Below, piece after piece: positions 8,425 through 17,313 of a stretch of 64,000 nucleotides of DNA (the stretch's first letter is position 1; every line of letters begins with the position of its first letter). Source of the DNA: an uncultured Dorea sp. (lineage in GTDB: Bacteria > Bacillota > Clostridia > Lachnospirales > Lachnospiraceae); assembly GCA_948602995.1 (NCBI GenBank), contig CAPEBR010000008.1:1-64000 (forward strand), read 5' to 3'. The notes beneath the pieces were generated by a model that was given only the letters and a program-made list of their open reading frames with translations, made no database searches and was not told where the DNA came from. A program made the position numbers and the translations under genes.

Positions 8425-9022
8425 AAACAAACTTGGAATAATAAATCCAGCAGAACTGGCACGCGAGGAAGAAAAAATTAGTAAGAAAAAGGCTCTTGAA
8501 TTATTTGAGACAGGTTTTCTTGATAATTTGGAAGCAGGAACGTACAAAGCGCTTGAGGATATCCACGGTTTTTTATTTGGAGAAATATATGCTTTTGCAG
8601 GTAAAATGAGGACAGTTAATCTTGCAAAAGGAAATTTCCGTTTTGCACCGCTTATGTATTTGCAGGCAGCTCTTGATAATATTGACCGGATGCCTCAATC
8701 AACATTTGATGAAATAATAGAAAAATATGTGGAAATGAACATTGCGCATCCTTTTCGAGAGGGAAATGGCAGGAGTACCCGAATTTGGCTTGATTTAATG
8801 CTGAAAAAAGAATTGCATCAGGTGATTGACTGGAATCAGGTGGATAAAGAAGACTATCTTTTGGCAATGGAACGCAGCCCCATAAGAGATATTGAGATAA
8901 AGTATATATTGAAGGCAGCTCTGACAGAAGATATCAATAATCGCGACATTTATATGAAGGGGATTGATACGAGTTATTACTATGAAGGGTATATAATATA
9001 TAAGACAGAAGATTTAAAATAG
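8414..9022 (+). CDS. fic: Fic-domain protein adenylyltransferase, self-inhibited (class III)
   Basis: A 202-residue Fic/DOC protein. The catalytic motif HPFREGNGRSTR spans residues 112-123, with the catalytic His, the acidic/metal-binding position and both glycine-arginine contacts intact. Near the C-terminus, S187-YYYEG192 matches the inhibitory (S/T)xxxE(G/N) motif, which in class III Fic enzymes blocks the ATP pocket from within the same chain. ATG 8414 is preceded by AGAAAGGAAGGG; upstream in-frame sequence belongs to the hsdS remnant. Fic enzymes transfer AMP to target hydroxyl side chains. It lies inside a dead type I restriction locus, where Fic genes are common passengers. It appears complete. 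The target is unknown. Confidence 0.85.
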   Translation: MALENKLGIINPAELAREEEKISKKKALELFETGFLDNLEAGTYKALEDIHGFLFGEIYAFAGKMRTVNLAKGNFRFAPLMYLQAALDNIDRMPQSTFDEIIEKYVEMNIAHPFREGNGRSTRIWLDLMLKKELHQVIDWNQVDKEDYLLAMERSPIRDIEIKYILKAALTEDINNRDIYMKGIDTSYYYEGYIIYKTEDLK

Positions 9023-9264
9023 AAATGGATTGGGGAGGGAGATGAAAATAATTGAAACATTGATTTGAAAAACGTATAGCATGCTATCTGATTCGGGACT
9101 GGAAATATAGGGATTTGGGGCTCCGGCTATCGCACACAGGAGTGGATTTTTCGTGCAACTGGCTGAGAAAGGAAAGAGGCTATTTGATACAGTATTTTGT
9201 ATAACCGCGTTGCATTTTGTGCATAATTCTGTTATAATAACGCACAAGAAAGGAGGCGTATAAC
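9023..9264. other. Intergenic stretch with promoter
   Basis: No gene is seen in this 240-bp stretch after fic. A promoter TTGCAT (9210-9215), 17 nt, TATAAT (9233-9238) drives the antitoxin-toxin pair that follows. Confidence 0.5.
9210..9238 (+). promoter_or_regulatory. Sigma-A promoter of the Phd/ParE pair
   Basis: TTGCAT at 9210-9215 and TATAAT at 9233-9238 are separated by 17 nt, close to the sigma-A consensus. The antitoxin ATG follows at 9265 behind AAAGGAGG. Confidence 0.65.
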
Positions 9265-9528
9265 ATGCCGCAGATCAGACCAATTACAGACCTTAGAAAT
9301 ACTACCGAAATTTCCGAGCTTTGCCATGCAAGGCGCGAGCCGCTTTTTATTACAAAAAACGGCTACGGCGATTTAGTGATTATGAGCATTGAAACATACG
9401 AGGAAATGATAGAAACAGCGAGGACAGACGCAGCAATCAGCGAAGCTGAACAGGAATACGCCGCTGACGGCGTTTTACTGGATGCGAGGGAAGTTCTTTC
9501 CTCTTTACGGAGGAAACACTTTGGATAA
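9265..9528 (+). CDS. Phd/YefM-family antitoxin
   Basis: An 87-residue antitoxin of the Phd/YefM type. The N-terminus (IRPITDLRNTTEISELC) forms the DNA-binding strand-helix unit, ITKNGYGDLVIMSIETYEEM is the signature of this family, and the C-terminal tail from about residue 60 is the flexible toxin-binding part. It is preceded by AAAGGAGG and a good promoter, and its last 8 nt overlap the TTG start of the toxin. Such antitoxins repress their own promoter with the toxin. Its toxin partner is broken, so it may now act only as a repressor or as an antidote to other copies. Confidence 0.85.
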   Translation: MPQIRPITDLRNTTEISELCHARREPLFITKNGYGDLVIMSIETYEEMIETARTDAAISEAEQEYAADGVLLDAREVLSSLRRKHFG

Positions 9529-9831
9529 ATATGTTGTAAAGCTATATACACGCGCTTACCGGGATTTGGACGATATTTATACTTATATTGCCGAAACTCT
9601 CCTAGAACCCGTCACAGCTTTGAATATTTGAATATGGTTGATGAACTGGAAGAAGCGATTTTCAGTCTTGAGCAGTTACCGGAACGTGGCGCAATTCGCT
9701 GCGTCGGTGTTTATAAAGACGGAAATTACCGTCAGTTATTTGTCAAAAATTATTGTATTATCTACCGTTTGATAAAGAAAAAGAAAGAAGTTCATATCGT
9801 TGCAGTACGGTATACGCCGGGCAATTTCTAA
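9521..9831 (+). pseudogene. RelE/ParE-family toxin broken by 8-bp tandem duplication
   Basis: TTG 9521 behind GGAGG starts DKYVVKLYTRAYRDLDDI, and the second part (MVDELEEAIFSLEQLP ... YRQLFVKNYCIIYRL ... VHIVAVRYTPGNF) is a normal RelE/ParE toxin core ending at 9831. Between them, TTGAATAT is present twice in tandem (9620-9627 and 9628-9635). Removing one copy restores one reading frame of about 100 residues across the joint (TALNMVDEL). The extra 8 bp shift the frame and give a stop two codons later (TTG AAT ATT TGA). The toxin is thus inactivated by a single small duplication, probably as an escape mutation after damage to the locus. Confidence 0.85.
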
Positions 9832-9857
9832 AATTGAATATAAGTTAAATGGGAAGG

Positions 9858-9882
9858 ACTGTCCAAAGCGGGCAGTTTTTTC
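9858..9882 (+). terminator. Intrinsic terminator of the toxin-antitoxin unit
   Basis: ACTGTCC (9858-9864) pairs with GGGCAGT (9870-9876, one G-U pair) and a run of T follows. It sits 27 nt after the toxin stop. Confidence 0.65.
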
Positions 9883-9886
9883 GTAA

Positions 9887-11146
9887 AAAGGAAAGGGGGA
9901 TTTTCTCCAAAATTTTAAATATATTCTTGAACAAAACAACAAAGACCGGTTAAATGGAAAAGATCTTTCCGATACAGAGTTCGAACAGGTAAAGAACCAG
10001 TCACAGTTTTCTTCATTTTATAAGGCCGGCGAATGGTTGGTGGGGGAGAATGGAAAGGTGCAGGTGCATATTCAGAGAGGAACAGAGCGTCTGCATCTTG
10101 TCGTGGTGAATCATGAACATATCGCAGGCGGAAGCAGTGTCTATGAGGTAATCAATCAATATAGCGCATTAAAAACAGATGAAGAGTGCAAGGCTTCTGC
10201 GAGAGACAGAAGATTTGACGTTACACTTCTGATTAATGGACTTCCAATGATACATATCGAACTGAAGAATAAACAGCATTCTTATATGGACGGTTTCTGG
10301 CAGATAAAGAAATATATTGGTGAGGGCAAGTTTGCCGGAATTTTCTCTGCTGTCCAGATGTTTGTCATTAGCAATGGAGTAAATACAAAATACTTTTCTG
10401 CTGCCAGTGACACGGAACTTAATAAGAAATTCATAAGCGGATGGCTGGATGCAGATAATAGCCCTGTGACGGATTACATTGATTTTGCGAAAAGTGTGCT
10501 GCGTATACCAGAAGCTCATGAGATGATTGCGGGATATACGGTATTAGATGAGGAGGCTAAGCGGCTGATCTTACTGCGTCCCTATCAGATCCATGCAATA
10601 GAATCCATAAGAGAAGCTTCAAAAACAGGAAAATCAGGTTATGTATGGCATGCTTGCCCAGCTTAGATCATTTACAAATTATGATGGCAGGGAGCTTTCA
10701 GAATACGGAATTACAGAGGAAGAATATATAGATTATGCCGGGCATTACCAAAATGTATTAGAAGAAATCAAAGAGGAGAAATCAGACATAGAAGACGAAG
10801 ATCCGGATGCGCCAAAGGTTAACCCGGACTATGAATTGATGGCATACAGCAATACGAAAATTGATTATGAATATATCATTAATCTGATTCAGAATATTGT
10901 CACACCAGGTGATGATGCAGAAGATATAACCCCGGAGGAACGGCAGAAACAGATTGATGAGATGCAGCGGCACATTACAGAGACGGTGTGATTCCAAATG
11001 AAAGCGCGATTAAAGCAACGGTTGATTATACGAGCTATAAAGCAGCGCAGGAAAGAGCGCTGCCGAAGTTTAAGTATTACGCACAGATGATGGCAGAATT
11101 AAGAAATACTTTAGATAAAGAGATCAGGCCGCTTATGAATCATTAA
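9887..11146 (+). pseudogene. hsdR: Type I restriction enzyme HsdR, truncated and internally deleted
   Basis: The frame opens at 9887 inside the HsdR N-terminal region (QNFKYILEQN, SDTEFEQVKNQSQFSSFY). The nuclease core is kept: D in RRFDVTLL and ELKNK at about 10258-10272 fit the PD-(D/E)xK motif. At the point where the Walker A loop would follow (GYVWH), the sequence jumps to the C-terminal part (LAQLRSFTNYDGRELSEYG), skipping the whole helicase motor. A further frame change near 10990 leads to a last segment ending MAELRNTLDKEIRPLMNH at 11146. The first residues of HsdR are missing as well. Without the motor it cannot translocate DNA. Confidence 0.75.
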
Positions 11147-11177
11147 TCCATATATAAGTGAAGGAGGAAATCTAAAG

Positions 11178-12149
11178 ATGACAAATAATACATCTGAATT
11201 CCGTTCCTTTGGCACGCCTGCTGCAGTAGTTAGCCAGGTGCAGGAGGCGGTCGTTGGGAAAACGGATATTATAGAGCAGATTATGATGGCAATTCTGGCG
11301 AAGGGACATATTCTCATTGAAGATATCCCCGGGACTGGAAAGACAACAATGGCCCTTGCATTTTCCAGGGCAATGGGTCTTAAGGCAAACAGGGTACAGT
11401 TTACCCCTGACGTGCTTCCGGCAGATCTTACCGGATTTACTATTTATCAGAAAGAGACCAGGAAATTTGTATACCAGACGGGTTCCGTGATGTGCAACCT
11501 CCTGCTGGCAGACGAGATTAACCGGACCTCACCGAAGACTCAGTCTGCCCTTTTGGAGGTTATGGAGGAGCGGAATGTAACAATAGACGGAGTAACCCAC
11601 AGTGTCGGGAATCCGTTTATCGTCATTGCGACGGAAAATCCCGCCGGCTCTGCGGGGACACAGCTTTTACCGGAATCTCAGCTTGACCGTTTCATGATCT
11701 GCGTGAAGATGGGATACCCGACCATCAAGGAGGAGGTGGAAATACTTAAGCATAACCAGTTCAGCAGGACGGACAACCTTGTACAGCGCGTATTTTCGGC
11801 TGCGGAGCTTCTGGCTGCGCAGGATGAGGTGAGCAGTATCTATGTCCATGATGTTATTTATACGTATATTGCCCGGCTTGCAAAAGCAACCAGGGGCCAG
11901 GAGATGATCGCTATGGGATTAAGCCCACGGGGGACGATTGCCCTGACCGCAATGTCAAAGGCATCCGCTTACTTAAACGGCAGGGAATATGTGGTTCCAG
12001 AGGATGTGACATCCGTATTTCCCGCAGTTGCCGCCCACCGGCTCCAGTTAAGTACAAAGGCAAAGGTGGGACATATCCAGGTGGATGACCTGATTCACCG
12101 GATACTGGAGGACACAGCGGCGCCGACGATCAATAATAAAAGGGCATAA
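11178..12149 (+). CDS. MoxR-family AAA+ ATPase
   Basis: A 323-residue MoxR ATPase with Walker A PGTGKTT at residues 51-57, Walker B LLLADEIN near 108-115 and the sensor-like ATENPAG segment, followed by a lid domain. MoxR proteins act as chaperone-like ATPases for the maturation of partner proteins, usually with a von Willebrand-type or DUF58 partner. AAGGAGG precedes the ATG. The gene is first of a three-gene set with a DUF58 protein (35 nt later) and a transglutaminase-like membrane protein, a very common clostridial arrangement. It marks the end of the decayed island. Function within the cell is inferred: probably cell-envelope or exported protein quality. Confidence 0.9.
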   Translation: MTNNTSEFRSFGTPAAVVSQVQEAVVGKTDIIEQIMMAILAKGHILIEDIPGTGKTTMALAFSRAMGLKANRVQFTPDVLPADLTGFTIYQKETRKFVYQTGSVMCNLLLADEINRTSPKTQSALLEVMEERNVTIDGVTHSVGNPFIVIATENPAGSAGTQLLPESQLDRFMICVKMGYPTIKEEVEILKHNQFSRTDNLVQRVFSAAELLAAQDEVSSIYVHDVIYTYIARLAKATRGQEMIAMGLSPRGTIALTAMSKASAYLNGREYVVPEDVTSVFPAVAAHRLQLSTKAKVGHIQVDDLIHRILEDTAAPTINNKRA

Positions 12150-12184
12150 GACAAGAAAAAGTCTTTAAGGAAGGAGCCGGTAAC

Positions 12185-13240
12185 ATGGCGGGACGGGTCT
12201 TGGGATATGTGCTGGCTGTAGTACTCGGCATTTATCTGTTTTTTATGTATGACGGACAGATTTTTACAGGCATCTTAATTTTGGAGATGCTTTATCCGGT
12301 CTGCTCCTTCATATATCTTTATAATATCAGCAAAAAAGTAACTGTACAGTTTGGCAGATTCCCCTCCATGGGAGAGAAAAGAAATCAGTTCCGGGGCGAA
12401 GTAGTCCTAAAGAACAGCTCCATTCTCCAAAGTGTAAGGTTCTGCGTCCGCCTGCGGGTGAGGAATCATTTTTCCAAAGCCGGACTATGGCAGAAGATCC
12501 CTGGAACCCTTGCACCTTCAGACAGGCTGATACAGACAGTCACACTGGAGTCCCAGTATGCGGGTATGCTGGAATGTGAGCTGGAATCCCTGGTCTTATA
12601 CGACCTTTTGGGAATTTTCCGGAGGAAAATCCCGCTTCATGACAGGAGGTCTGTGGGGATTATGCCGCCATTTGAGCTGGTTTCCATGGAGATCACAAGG
12701 AGAACACGGGAATTTCTTGCGGATGCAGATGAATACTCTACACAAAAACATGGGGATGATCCGGACGAGATCTATCAGGTCCGGGAATACCGTCCGCCGG
12801 ATCCCGTCCATGCCATTCACTGGAAGCTGAGTGCCAAAGAGGATGAGCTGATGGTAAAGGAGTATGGGTTTCCATTAGGATGCGTGGTGCTTATCTGGAT
12901 CCATATGCCGGATACGGAAACGGACAGCGCCAGGTTTGACCGGCTTTTAGAAAAGGCTGCGTCAATCTCGGTCACGCTCCTGGAAGAGAACTGTATCCAT
13001 ATGGCAGCCTGGTTTGAGGAAAAGAGCGGGCAGGTCATAAAATGGAAGGTGGACAGCGCAGAGGCGGTCTATGAGTGGATCTGGCGTCTTCTGTCCAGTG
13101 AGCCATTTTCGGAATCCGCCCCCTGGAAGATCTGCTATGAGGATGCCTTCCGGGGAGATCATTTCAGCAGTATTGTCGTTCTGAATGGAAATGGTACGAT
13201 TACGGTAAATGGAGAGACGCAGGAATTTCTGCAGCTTTAG
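12185..13240 (+). CDS. DUF58-domain membrane protein
   Basis: A 351-residue protein with two N-terminal membrane segments (residues about 5-45), a beta-rich middle and the DUF58 signature near residue 200: VREYRPPDPVHAIHWKLSAK. DUF58 proteins pair with MoxR ATPases, and a VWA-like fold is common in the C-terminal half. The ATG at 12185 follows AAGGAGCC. It lies between moxR and the transglutaminase gene in one probable operon. The molecular role is unknown beyond this partnership. Confidence 0.85.
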   Translation: MAGRVLGYVLAVVLGIYLFFMYDGQIFTGILILEMLYPVCSFIYLYNISKKVTVQFGRFPSMGEKRNQFRGEVVLKNSSILQSVRFCVRLRVRNHFSKAGLWQKIPGTLAPSDRLIQTVTLESQYAGMLECELESLVLYDLLGIFRRKIPLHDRRSVGIMPPFELVSMEITRRTREFLADADEYSTQKHGDDPDEIYQVREYRPPDPVHAIHWKLSAKEDELMVKEYGFPLGCVVLIWIHMPDTETDSARFDRLLEKAASISVTLLEENCIHMAAWFEEKSGQVIKWKVDSAEAVYEWIWRLLSSEPFSESAPWKICYEDAFRGDHFSSIVVLNGNGTITVNGETQEFLQL

Positions 13241-13319
13241 TGGATAAGGAACTGTCACGGATTACCTTGCATGTATGTGCACGGACTGTGCTGACAGGCC
13301 GGACGGTTACAAGGAGTAG

Positions 13320-15509
13320 ATGATTGTGAGACAACGAAAAAAGAGCAGGGACGGCATTCACCTGTACCAGCCGTCCAGGAAAGAATCCCATACATCACAT
13401 AGAAAAAGGTACGTATTTCTGCTGGCAGCAGTCCGGCTTGCGGCGGTTTGGTCTGCTGCGGCTGCATGGTGGAAGAGCCTGACCAGTGTATTTCCCATGG
13501 AAGTGGATTCCGTATATTTATATGCAAGTCTGTTTCTCCTGACAGCGGTTCTGACGCTGCTTTGGAATATTCCAGTAAGGATGATTGGAAAGATCATTAT
13601 ATTTGTTCTGCTGTGCGGCGGCGCCGTGTTCTGGATCCGTCTGCATATGGACGCGGCAGCAGGCGTAATTAATTCTGCGGCAAATGCTTATTTGTCTGTC
13701 TGCAAGCCGGATGCAAATCTCTATCCTGTCCAGGCGGTTCCGGCATCCGGGCTGGCTGTGATGACAGGGCTGTTTATAACGCCCCTGCTTCTAATCTGGT
13801 CTGTTTCCCTTAGCACAAGGAAGGGAAAGGTACTTTCGGTGCTGCTCCTGCTCGCCCCGGCAGTACTTTCGCTGGTTGTAACGAAGGTTCCGTCGGAGCT
13901 GTCCTGCTGGCTTCTGATACTGTCCGGCGGTTTTTTCTGTTCTGTGCATAGTTGTAAAAGCGGACAGGCTGCATTTGTAAACGGAATGGCGGCAGCATGT
14001 ATTCTAGGGCTGATTACCGGATTCGCCACACTGGCCAGCCGTCCCCTTGAGCAGTATAAAGAACCCCCGGACGGATTCTACGCGGAGACGCGGGTGTATA
14101 TCCGGACAAAATGGATTGAGCCTGCAGGAGATTATATACAGGAAGTGCAGGAAATGGAAAAGGCCAGGAAAGAAGCAGCCAAAAGAGAACATGAGGAAGA
14201 GCAGACTCCCGGTGAAACGGAGAGTCTGGACGAAACAAAGGACCCGGATGAAACAGATCGTCTGGATGAAACGCAGACTTCGGAGGAGCCGGCGGATACT
14301 GCACAGACCCCGGAGCCGGAGGTAAATACGGTTGCAGGCGGACTTGAGCATCCTCTGTTTCGGGATGACGGCGGGCAGCCGGATGACAATGGCGGTGCAG
14401 ACAGCGGGGGAGGCAGCGAGGCCGGATTTCCTGATCTGAACTCTCTGTCTCATTTCCAGCCGGATGCGGGAGTGCGGATGACGGTTTCCCTTGATACGAA
14501 GCCGGAGGAGACATTCTATTATTCTGAAGCATATGGCGGAATCTATGAAGACAGCCATTGGAGCGGCGCGGTCTCTGATGATACGGTTTCCGAGGAGCAT
14601 ATGCAGTATCCGGATACGATTCCCCGGCTTAAGGAGCTTTGTGACGGGCATGTATCCAATTCCCTTGATGAAGTTACGGATTTTATCCGCCAGGAGCTGG
14701 AGGAAAACACGGTTTATGATTATGAGCCGGGAGTTACCCCTGAGGGGCAGGATTTTGCAGAGTATTTTTTATTTGAGAACCGGAAGGGATTCTGTGTACA
14801 TTTTGCCACAACAGCTGCTTTGATGTACCGTATCTGCGGCTTTCCCTCCAGGTACGTGCAGGGCTATGCGGTTCCGGCAGCGGCATTTCACAGACAGGAG
14901 GACGGAAGCTACCTGGCAGAGGTGACCGGTGAGATGGGTCATGCCTGGTGCGAGGTCTACAGCGGCTCCCGGTGGATTTTAAAGGAACATACCCTGCCTT
15001 ACCGGGGAGTCCGCCCTGAGCCCGGCAGGCCTGCGGCGGCAAGCGGAGATCATACCTGGGTGCCGAATGCTGCCGGGTGGATGCTCCGGATCCTGAAGAT
15101 TGCCGCAGTGATCCTTGCCTGCCTTTTTCTAGCGGCTATTCTTCTCGTTTTGCAGGCAGCTGTCCGCAGACAGCGCAAGTACCGGCGCTTTCAGAGAAGA
15201 CAGGGAGGCGCAGGGATTCAGAGCATTTACCGCGCCATTTATGATGCGGCTGTCTTCCATGGCATGGAGAAGACAGATTTTCTAAATCAGAAGGGATTTG
15301 ACGCCTTACAGAAATACCGGCCGGAAATGGACGCGGCCTCGATGGAGTGGCTTTATAAAGCTGTGCTGGAAACAATGTTTTATGAGCGGGAGGTTACAAG
15401 GGAGGAAGTTTGGCAGGCGCTTGGTCTGTACAGGCAGTTTTCAAAGATCATAAAGACGGAACTGAATCCCTGCCGGAGATTTATTTACCGATACATCAAG
15501 GTTCTGTAA
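13320..15509 (+). CDS. Transglutaminase-like membrane protein (TgpA type)
   Basis: A 729-residue protein: about seven membrane segments in the first 240 residues, then an extracellular acidic, repetitive linker rich in Glu, Asp, Thr and Pro (residues about 280-360, with repeated DET units), a transglutaminase-core domain (about 440-580) and one more membrane helix near 590-615 with a cytoplasmic tail. The catalytic Cys492 lies in GFCVHFATT and the His541 in GHAWCEVY, with a likely acidic third residue after it. It ends the moxR-DUF58 operon. Family members are membrane-bound cysteine peptidases or crosslinking enzymes; the substrate is unknown. The acidic repeat may vary between strains. Confidence 0.85.
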   Translation: MIVRQRKKSRDGIHLYQPSRKESHTSHRKRYVFLLAAVRLAAVWSAAAAWWKSLTSVFPMEVDSVYLYASLFLLTAVLTLLWNIPVRMIGKIIIFVLLCGGAVFWIRLHMDAAAGVINSAANAYLSVCKPDANLYPVQAVPASGLAVMTGLFITPLLLIWSVSLSTRKGKVLSVLLLLAPAVLSLVVTKVPSELSCWLLILSGGFFCSVHSCKSGQAAFVNGMAAACILGLITGFATLASRPLEQYKEPPDGFYAETRVYIRTKWIEPAGDYIQEVQEMEKARKEAAKREHEEEQTPGETESLDETKDPDETDRLDETQTSEEPADTAQTPEPEVNTVAGGLEHPLFRDDGGQPDDNGGADSGGGSEAGFPDLNSLSHFQPDAGVRMTVSLDTKPEETFYYSEAYGGIYEDSHWSGAVSDDTVSEEHMQYPDTIPRLKELCDGHVSNSLDEVTDFIRQELEENTVYDYEPGVTPEGQDFAEYFLFENRKGFCVHFATTAALMYRICGFPSRYVQGYAVPAAAFHRQEDGSYLAEVTGEMGHAWCEVYSGSRWILKEHTLPYRGVRPEPGRPAAASGDHTWVPNAAGWMLRILKIAAVILACLFLAAILLVLQAAVRRQRKYRRFQRRQGGAGIQSIYRAIYDAAVFHGMEKTDFLNQKGFDALQKYRPEMDAASMEWLYKAVLETMFYEREVTREEVWQALGLYRQFSKIIKTELNPCRRFIYRYIKVL

Positions 15510-15523
15510 AAGATACTATTCAC

Positions 15524-15621
15524 GGAGCCGTGCACTCCGCTGCACGGCATCCGAGCCGGTAAAATGGTGGTTTCCGGCATCCAGCCCCTCGCTGAAAGAG
15601 ACTTTTAAATGGGCTGGATGC
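15524..15621 (+). repeat. Interspersed repeat B, copy 1
   Basis: A 98-bp stretch with two hairpins: GCCGTGCA...TGCACGGC and GCATCCAGCCC...GGGCTGGATGC. A diverged second copy lies at 22950-23060. It directly abuts repeat A copy 1, so the two may form one composite element after the transglutaminase gene. Confidence 0.7.
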
Positions 15622-15754
15622 GTTACTGTTCACACAGGTCTGTGCATTTACTGCACAGACCGTAAGAAAGTGATTCAGTAGTGAGCAAATCCCATTCGCG
15701 GAGCGAACTTCAGATGGATTTGCGAATGTTACTGGTCACGGAGTGAACAGTAAC
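15622..15754 (+). repeat. Interspersed repeat A, copy 1
   Basis: A 133-bp element bounded by inverted ends GTTACTGTTCAC (15622-15633) and GTGAACAGTAAC (15743-15754). Inside are a hairpin GGTCTGTGCA...TGCACAGACC and a longer stem AAATCC...GGATTT. Closely related copies lie at 21949-22068 and 40889-41021. It has no coding capacity. The terminal inverted repeats suggest a MITE-like element; all three copies lie after the 3' end of a + strand gene. Confidence 0.8.
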
Positions 15755-15839
15755 TAGTAACCTGTAAAAGCTGTAGAGACTGCGCATTCGTGATTGCAGT
15801 TATGAATCCAAATATGCTATACTGATTAAAAGAGACAGG

Positions 15840-15862
15840 AACTGTAAAGATGCAAAACAGTT
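15840..15862 (+). promoter_or_regulatory. Leader hairpin upstream of pepT
   Basis: AACTGT (15840-15845) pairs with ACAGTT (15857-15862), 40 nt before the pepT start. Similar ACTG...CAGT stems precede five other genes in this window (see findings). Confidence 0.4.
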
Positions 15863-15902
15863 ACCGGTACAGATAAAAAGAAGCAGAAAGGGGAATGAAA
15901 TT

Positions 15903-17123
15903 TTGAAAGCATATGAAAGATTGCTTAATTATGTAGTGGTGCGCACACCAAGTGACGAGGACAGTAAGACCGTGCCGTCCTCTGCATGCCAGTTTGATCT
16001 GGCGAAGATTCTGGAAAAAGAGATGAAGGAGCTGGGACTTACGGATGTACACCTTGACGGGCAGTGCTACCTGTACGGGAAGCTTCCGGCAACTCCCGGA
16101 TACGAGGGGAAGGACAGTATCGGATTTATTGCCCATATGGATACGGTAGCTGATTTCTGTGACGGCGACATCCATCCGGTTATCACAGAGAACTATGACG
16201 GAGAGGATCTTGTGCTTGGGGACAGCGGCCGGGTTCTCAGTACAAAGGATTTTCCGCACCTTAAGAGCCTGAAAGGACGCACCCTTATTACGTCGGACGG
16301 GACAACTGTACTTGGTGCAGATGATAAGGCTGGCATCGCTGAGATTCTCACCCTGATTGAACGGATTCAGGAGGAACAGATTCCCCATGGGCCGCTCAGC
16401 ATTGCATTTACACCGGACGAGGAGATCGGGACAGGTGCGGCTCATTTTAATGTAGAGGAGTTTGGAGCGAAATATGCCTATACACTGGACGGAGACACAG
16501 AGGGCGAGATCCAGTATGAGAACTTCAATGCCTGCAAAGCGGTCTTTGACGTGAAGGGCTTTAATGTACATCCCGGCTCATCCAAAGATACCATGATCAA
16601 TGCATCTCTCGTGGCAATGGAGATTAATCAGATGCTTCCCGGTATGGAGACACCAAGAGGAACCGAAGAATATGAAGGCTTTTACCACCTTATGGGTATG
16701 TCAGGCGACGTAGCGGCAGCACAGCTTAATTATATTGTCCGTGATCACAGCACAGAATTTTTCGAGGCGCGCAAGAACACACTGCGTCTGATCGAAAAGA
16801 ACCTGAACGAGAAGTGGGGCGCGGATACCGTTAAGCTGACCATCACCGAGCAGTATAAGAATATGGCAGGGATTATCGACGGCTGCAAGCATCTGATTGA
16901 TAATGCCAAAAAGGCATGTGAGCTGGCAAATGTCACCCCGCTCATCCTCCCGATCCGTGGCGGTACGGACGGATGCCAGTTAAGCTTTAAGGGACTTCCC
17001 TGCCCGAACCTGGGAACAGGCGGACATGCTTATCATGGGCCTTATGAGCATATAACTGTAGAAGGAATGGATAAAAGCGTGGACGTGATCTTAGAGCTTG
17101 TGAAACTATATGCGGATAACTGA
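15903..17123 (+). CDS. pepT: Peptidase T (tripeptide aminopeptidase)
   Basis: A 406-residue M20-family metallopeptidase that removes the N-terminal residue from tripeptides in the cytoplasm. The metal ligands are visible: H78 and D80 in IAHMDTVADF, GADDKAG near residue 140, and PDEEIGTGA about 35 residues later, then the dimerisation domain and the closing GTGGHAYHGPYEH motif. Length and order match PepT across its whole span. The start is TTG 15903 behind AAAGGGGAATG. It is a single-gene unit followed by a 42-bp palindrome that may stop transcription. Confidence 0.95.
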   Translation: MKAYERLLNYVVVRTPSDEDSKTVPSSACQFDLAKILEKEMKELGLTDVHLDGQCYLYGKLPATPGYEGKDSIGFIAHMDTVADFCDGDIHPVITENYDGEDLVLGDSGRVLSTKDFPHLKSLKGRTLITSDGTTVLGADDKAGIAEILTLIERIQEEQIPHGPLSIAFTPDEEIGTGAAHFNVEEFGAKYAYTLDGDTEGEIQYENFNACKAVFDVKGFNVHPGSSKDTMINASLVAMEINQMLPGMETPRGTEEYEGFYHLMGMSGDVAAAQLNYIVRDHSTEFFEARKNTLRLIEKNLNEKWGADTVKLTITEQYKNMAGIIDGCKHLIDNAKKACELANVTPLILPIRGGTDGCQLSFKGLPCPNLGTGGHAYHGPYEHITVEGMDKSVDVILELVKLYADN

Positions 17124-17133
17124 TCAATCTGTC

Positions 17134-17175
17134 AATCTGGGACGGGGCATTTTTAAAAATGCCCCGTCCCAGATT
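17134..17175. repeat. Perfect 42-bp palindrome (GGGACGGGGC type), copy 1
   Basis: AATCTGGGACGGGGCATTTTT is followed at once by its exact complement. The GGGACGGGG core recurs at 19948-19989 and 24968-25015. It lies 11 nt after the pepT stop and would fold into a very strong hairpin in RNA, so it may act as a terminator in either direction. Such palindromes resemble REP elements moved by Y1-type (RAYT) transposases. Confidence 0.85.
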
Positions 17176-17313
17176 GGTATGGAGAAGGCTTGTTATTGAT
17201 CCAGGCGCTGGGGTGTGAGAAACACGAGCTGGAATATCTTATGGCTGAGGGCTTTGTTTTCAAAGGAGAGTATGAAAAGGGAAAGCAATGGCGGAGAATG
17301 AGGAGGAAATGAT
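17176..17313 (+). other. Short open frame, possible gene remnant
   Basis: A frame open from TTG 17191 to a stop at 17311-17313 would encode about 40 residues (ALGCEKHELEYLMAEGF, then a basic tail). No ribosome site precedes it, and I do not recognise it. It may be the tail of a gene lost next to the palindrome. Confidence 0.25.

Noticed and set aside
14004..14651. Long minus-strand open frame within the transglutaminase gene
   Set aside because: It is a shadow of the GC-rich, repetitive linker-coding sequence; no ribosome site and basic, low-complexity translation.
17191..17313. Small gene before glycerate kinase
   Set aside because: No ribosome site, no recognisable family; kept only as a low-confidence remnant.
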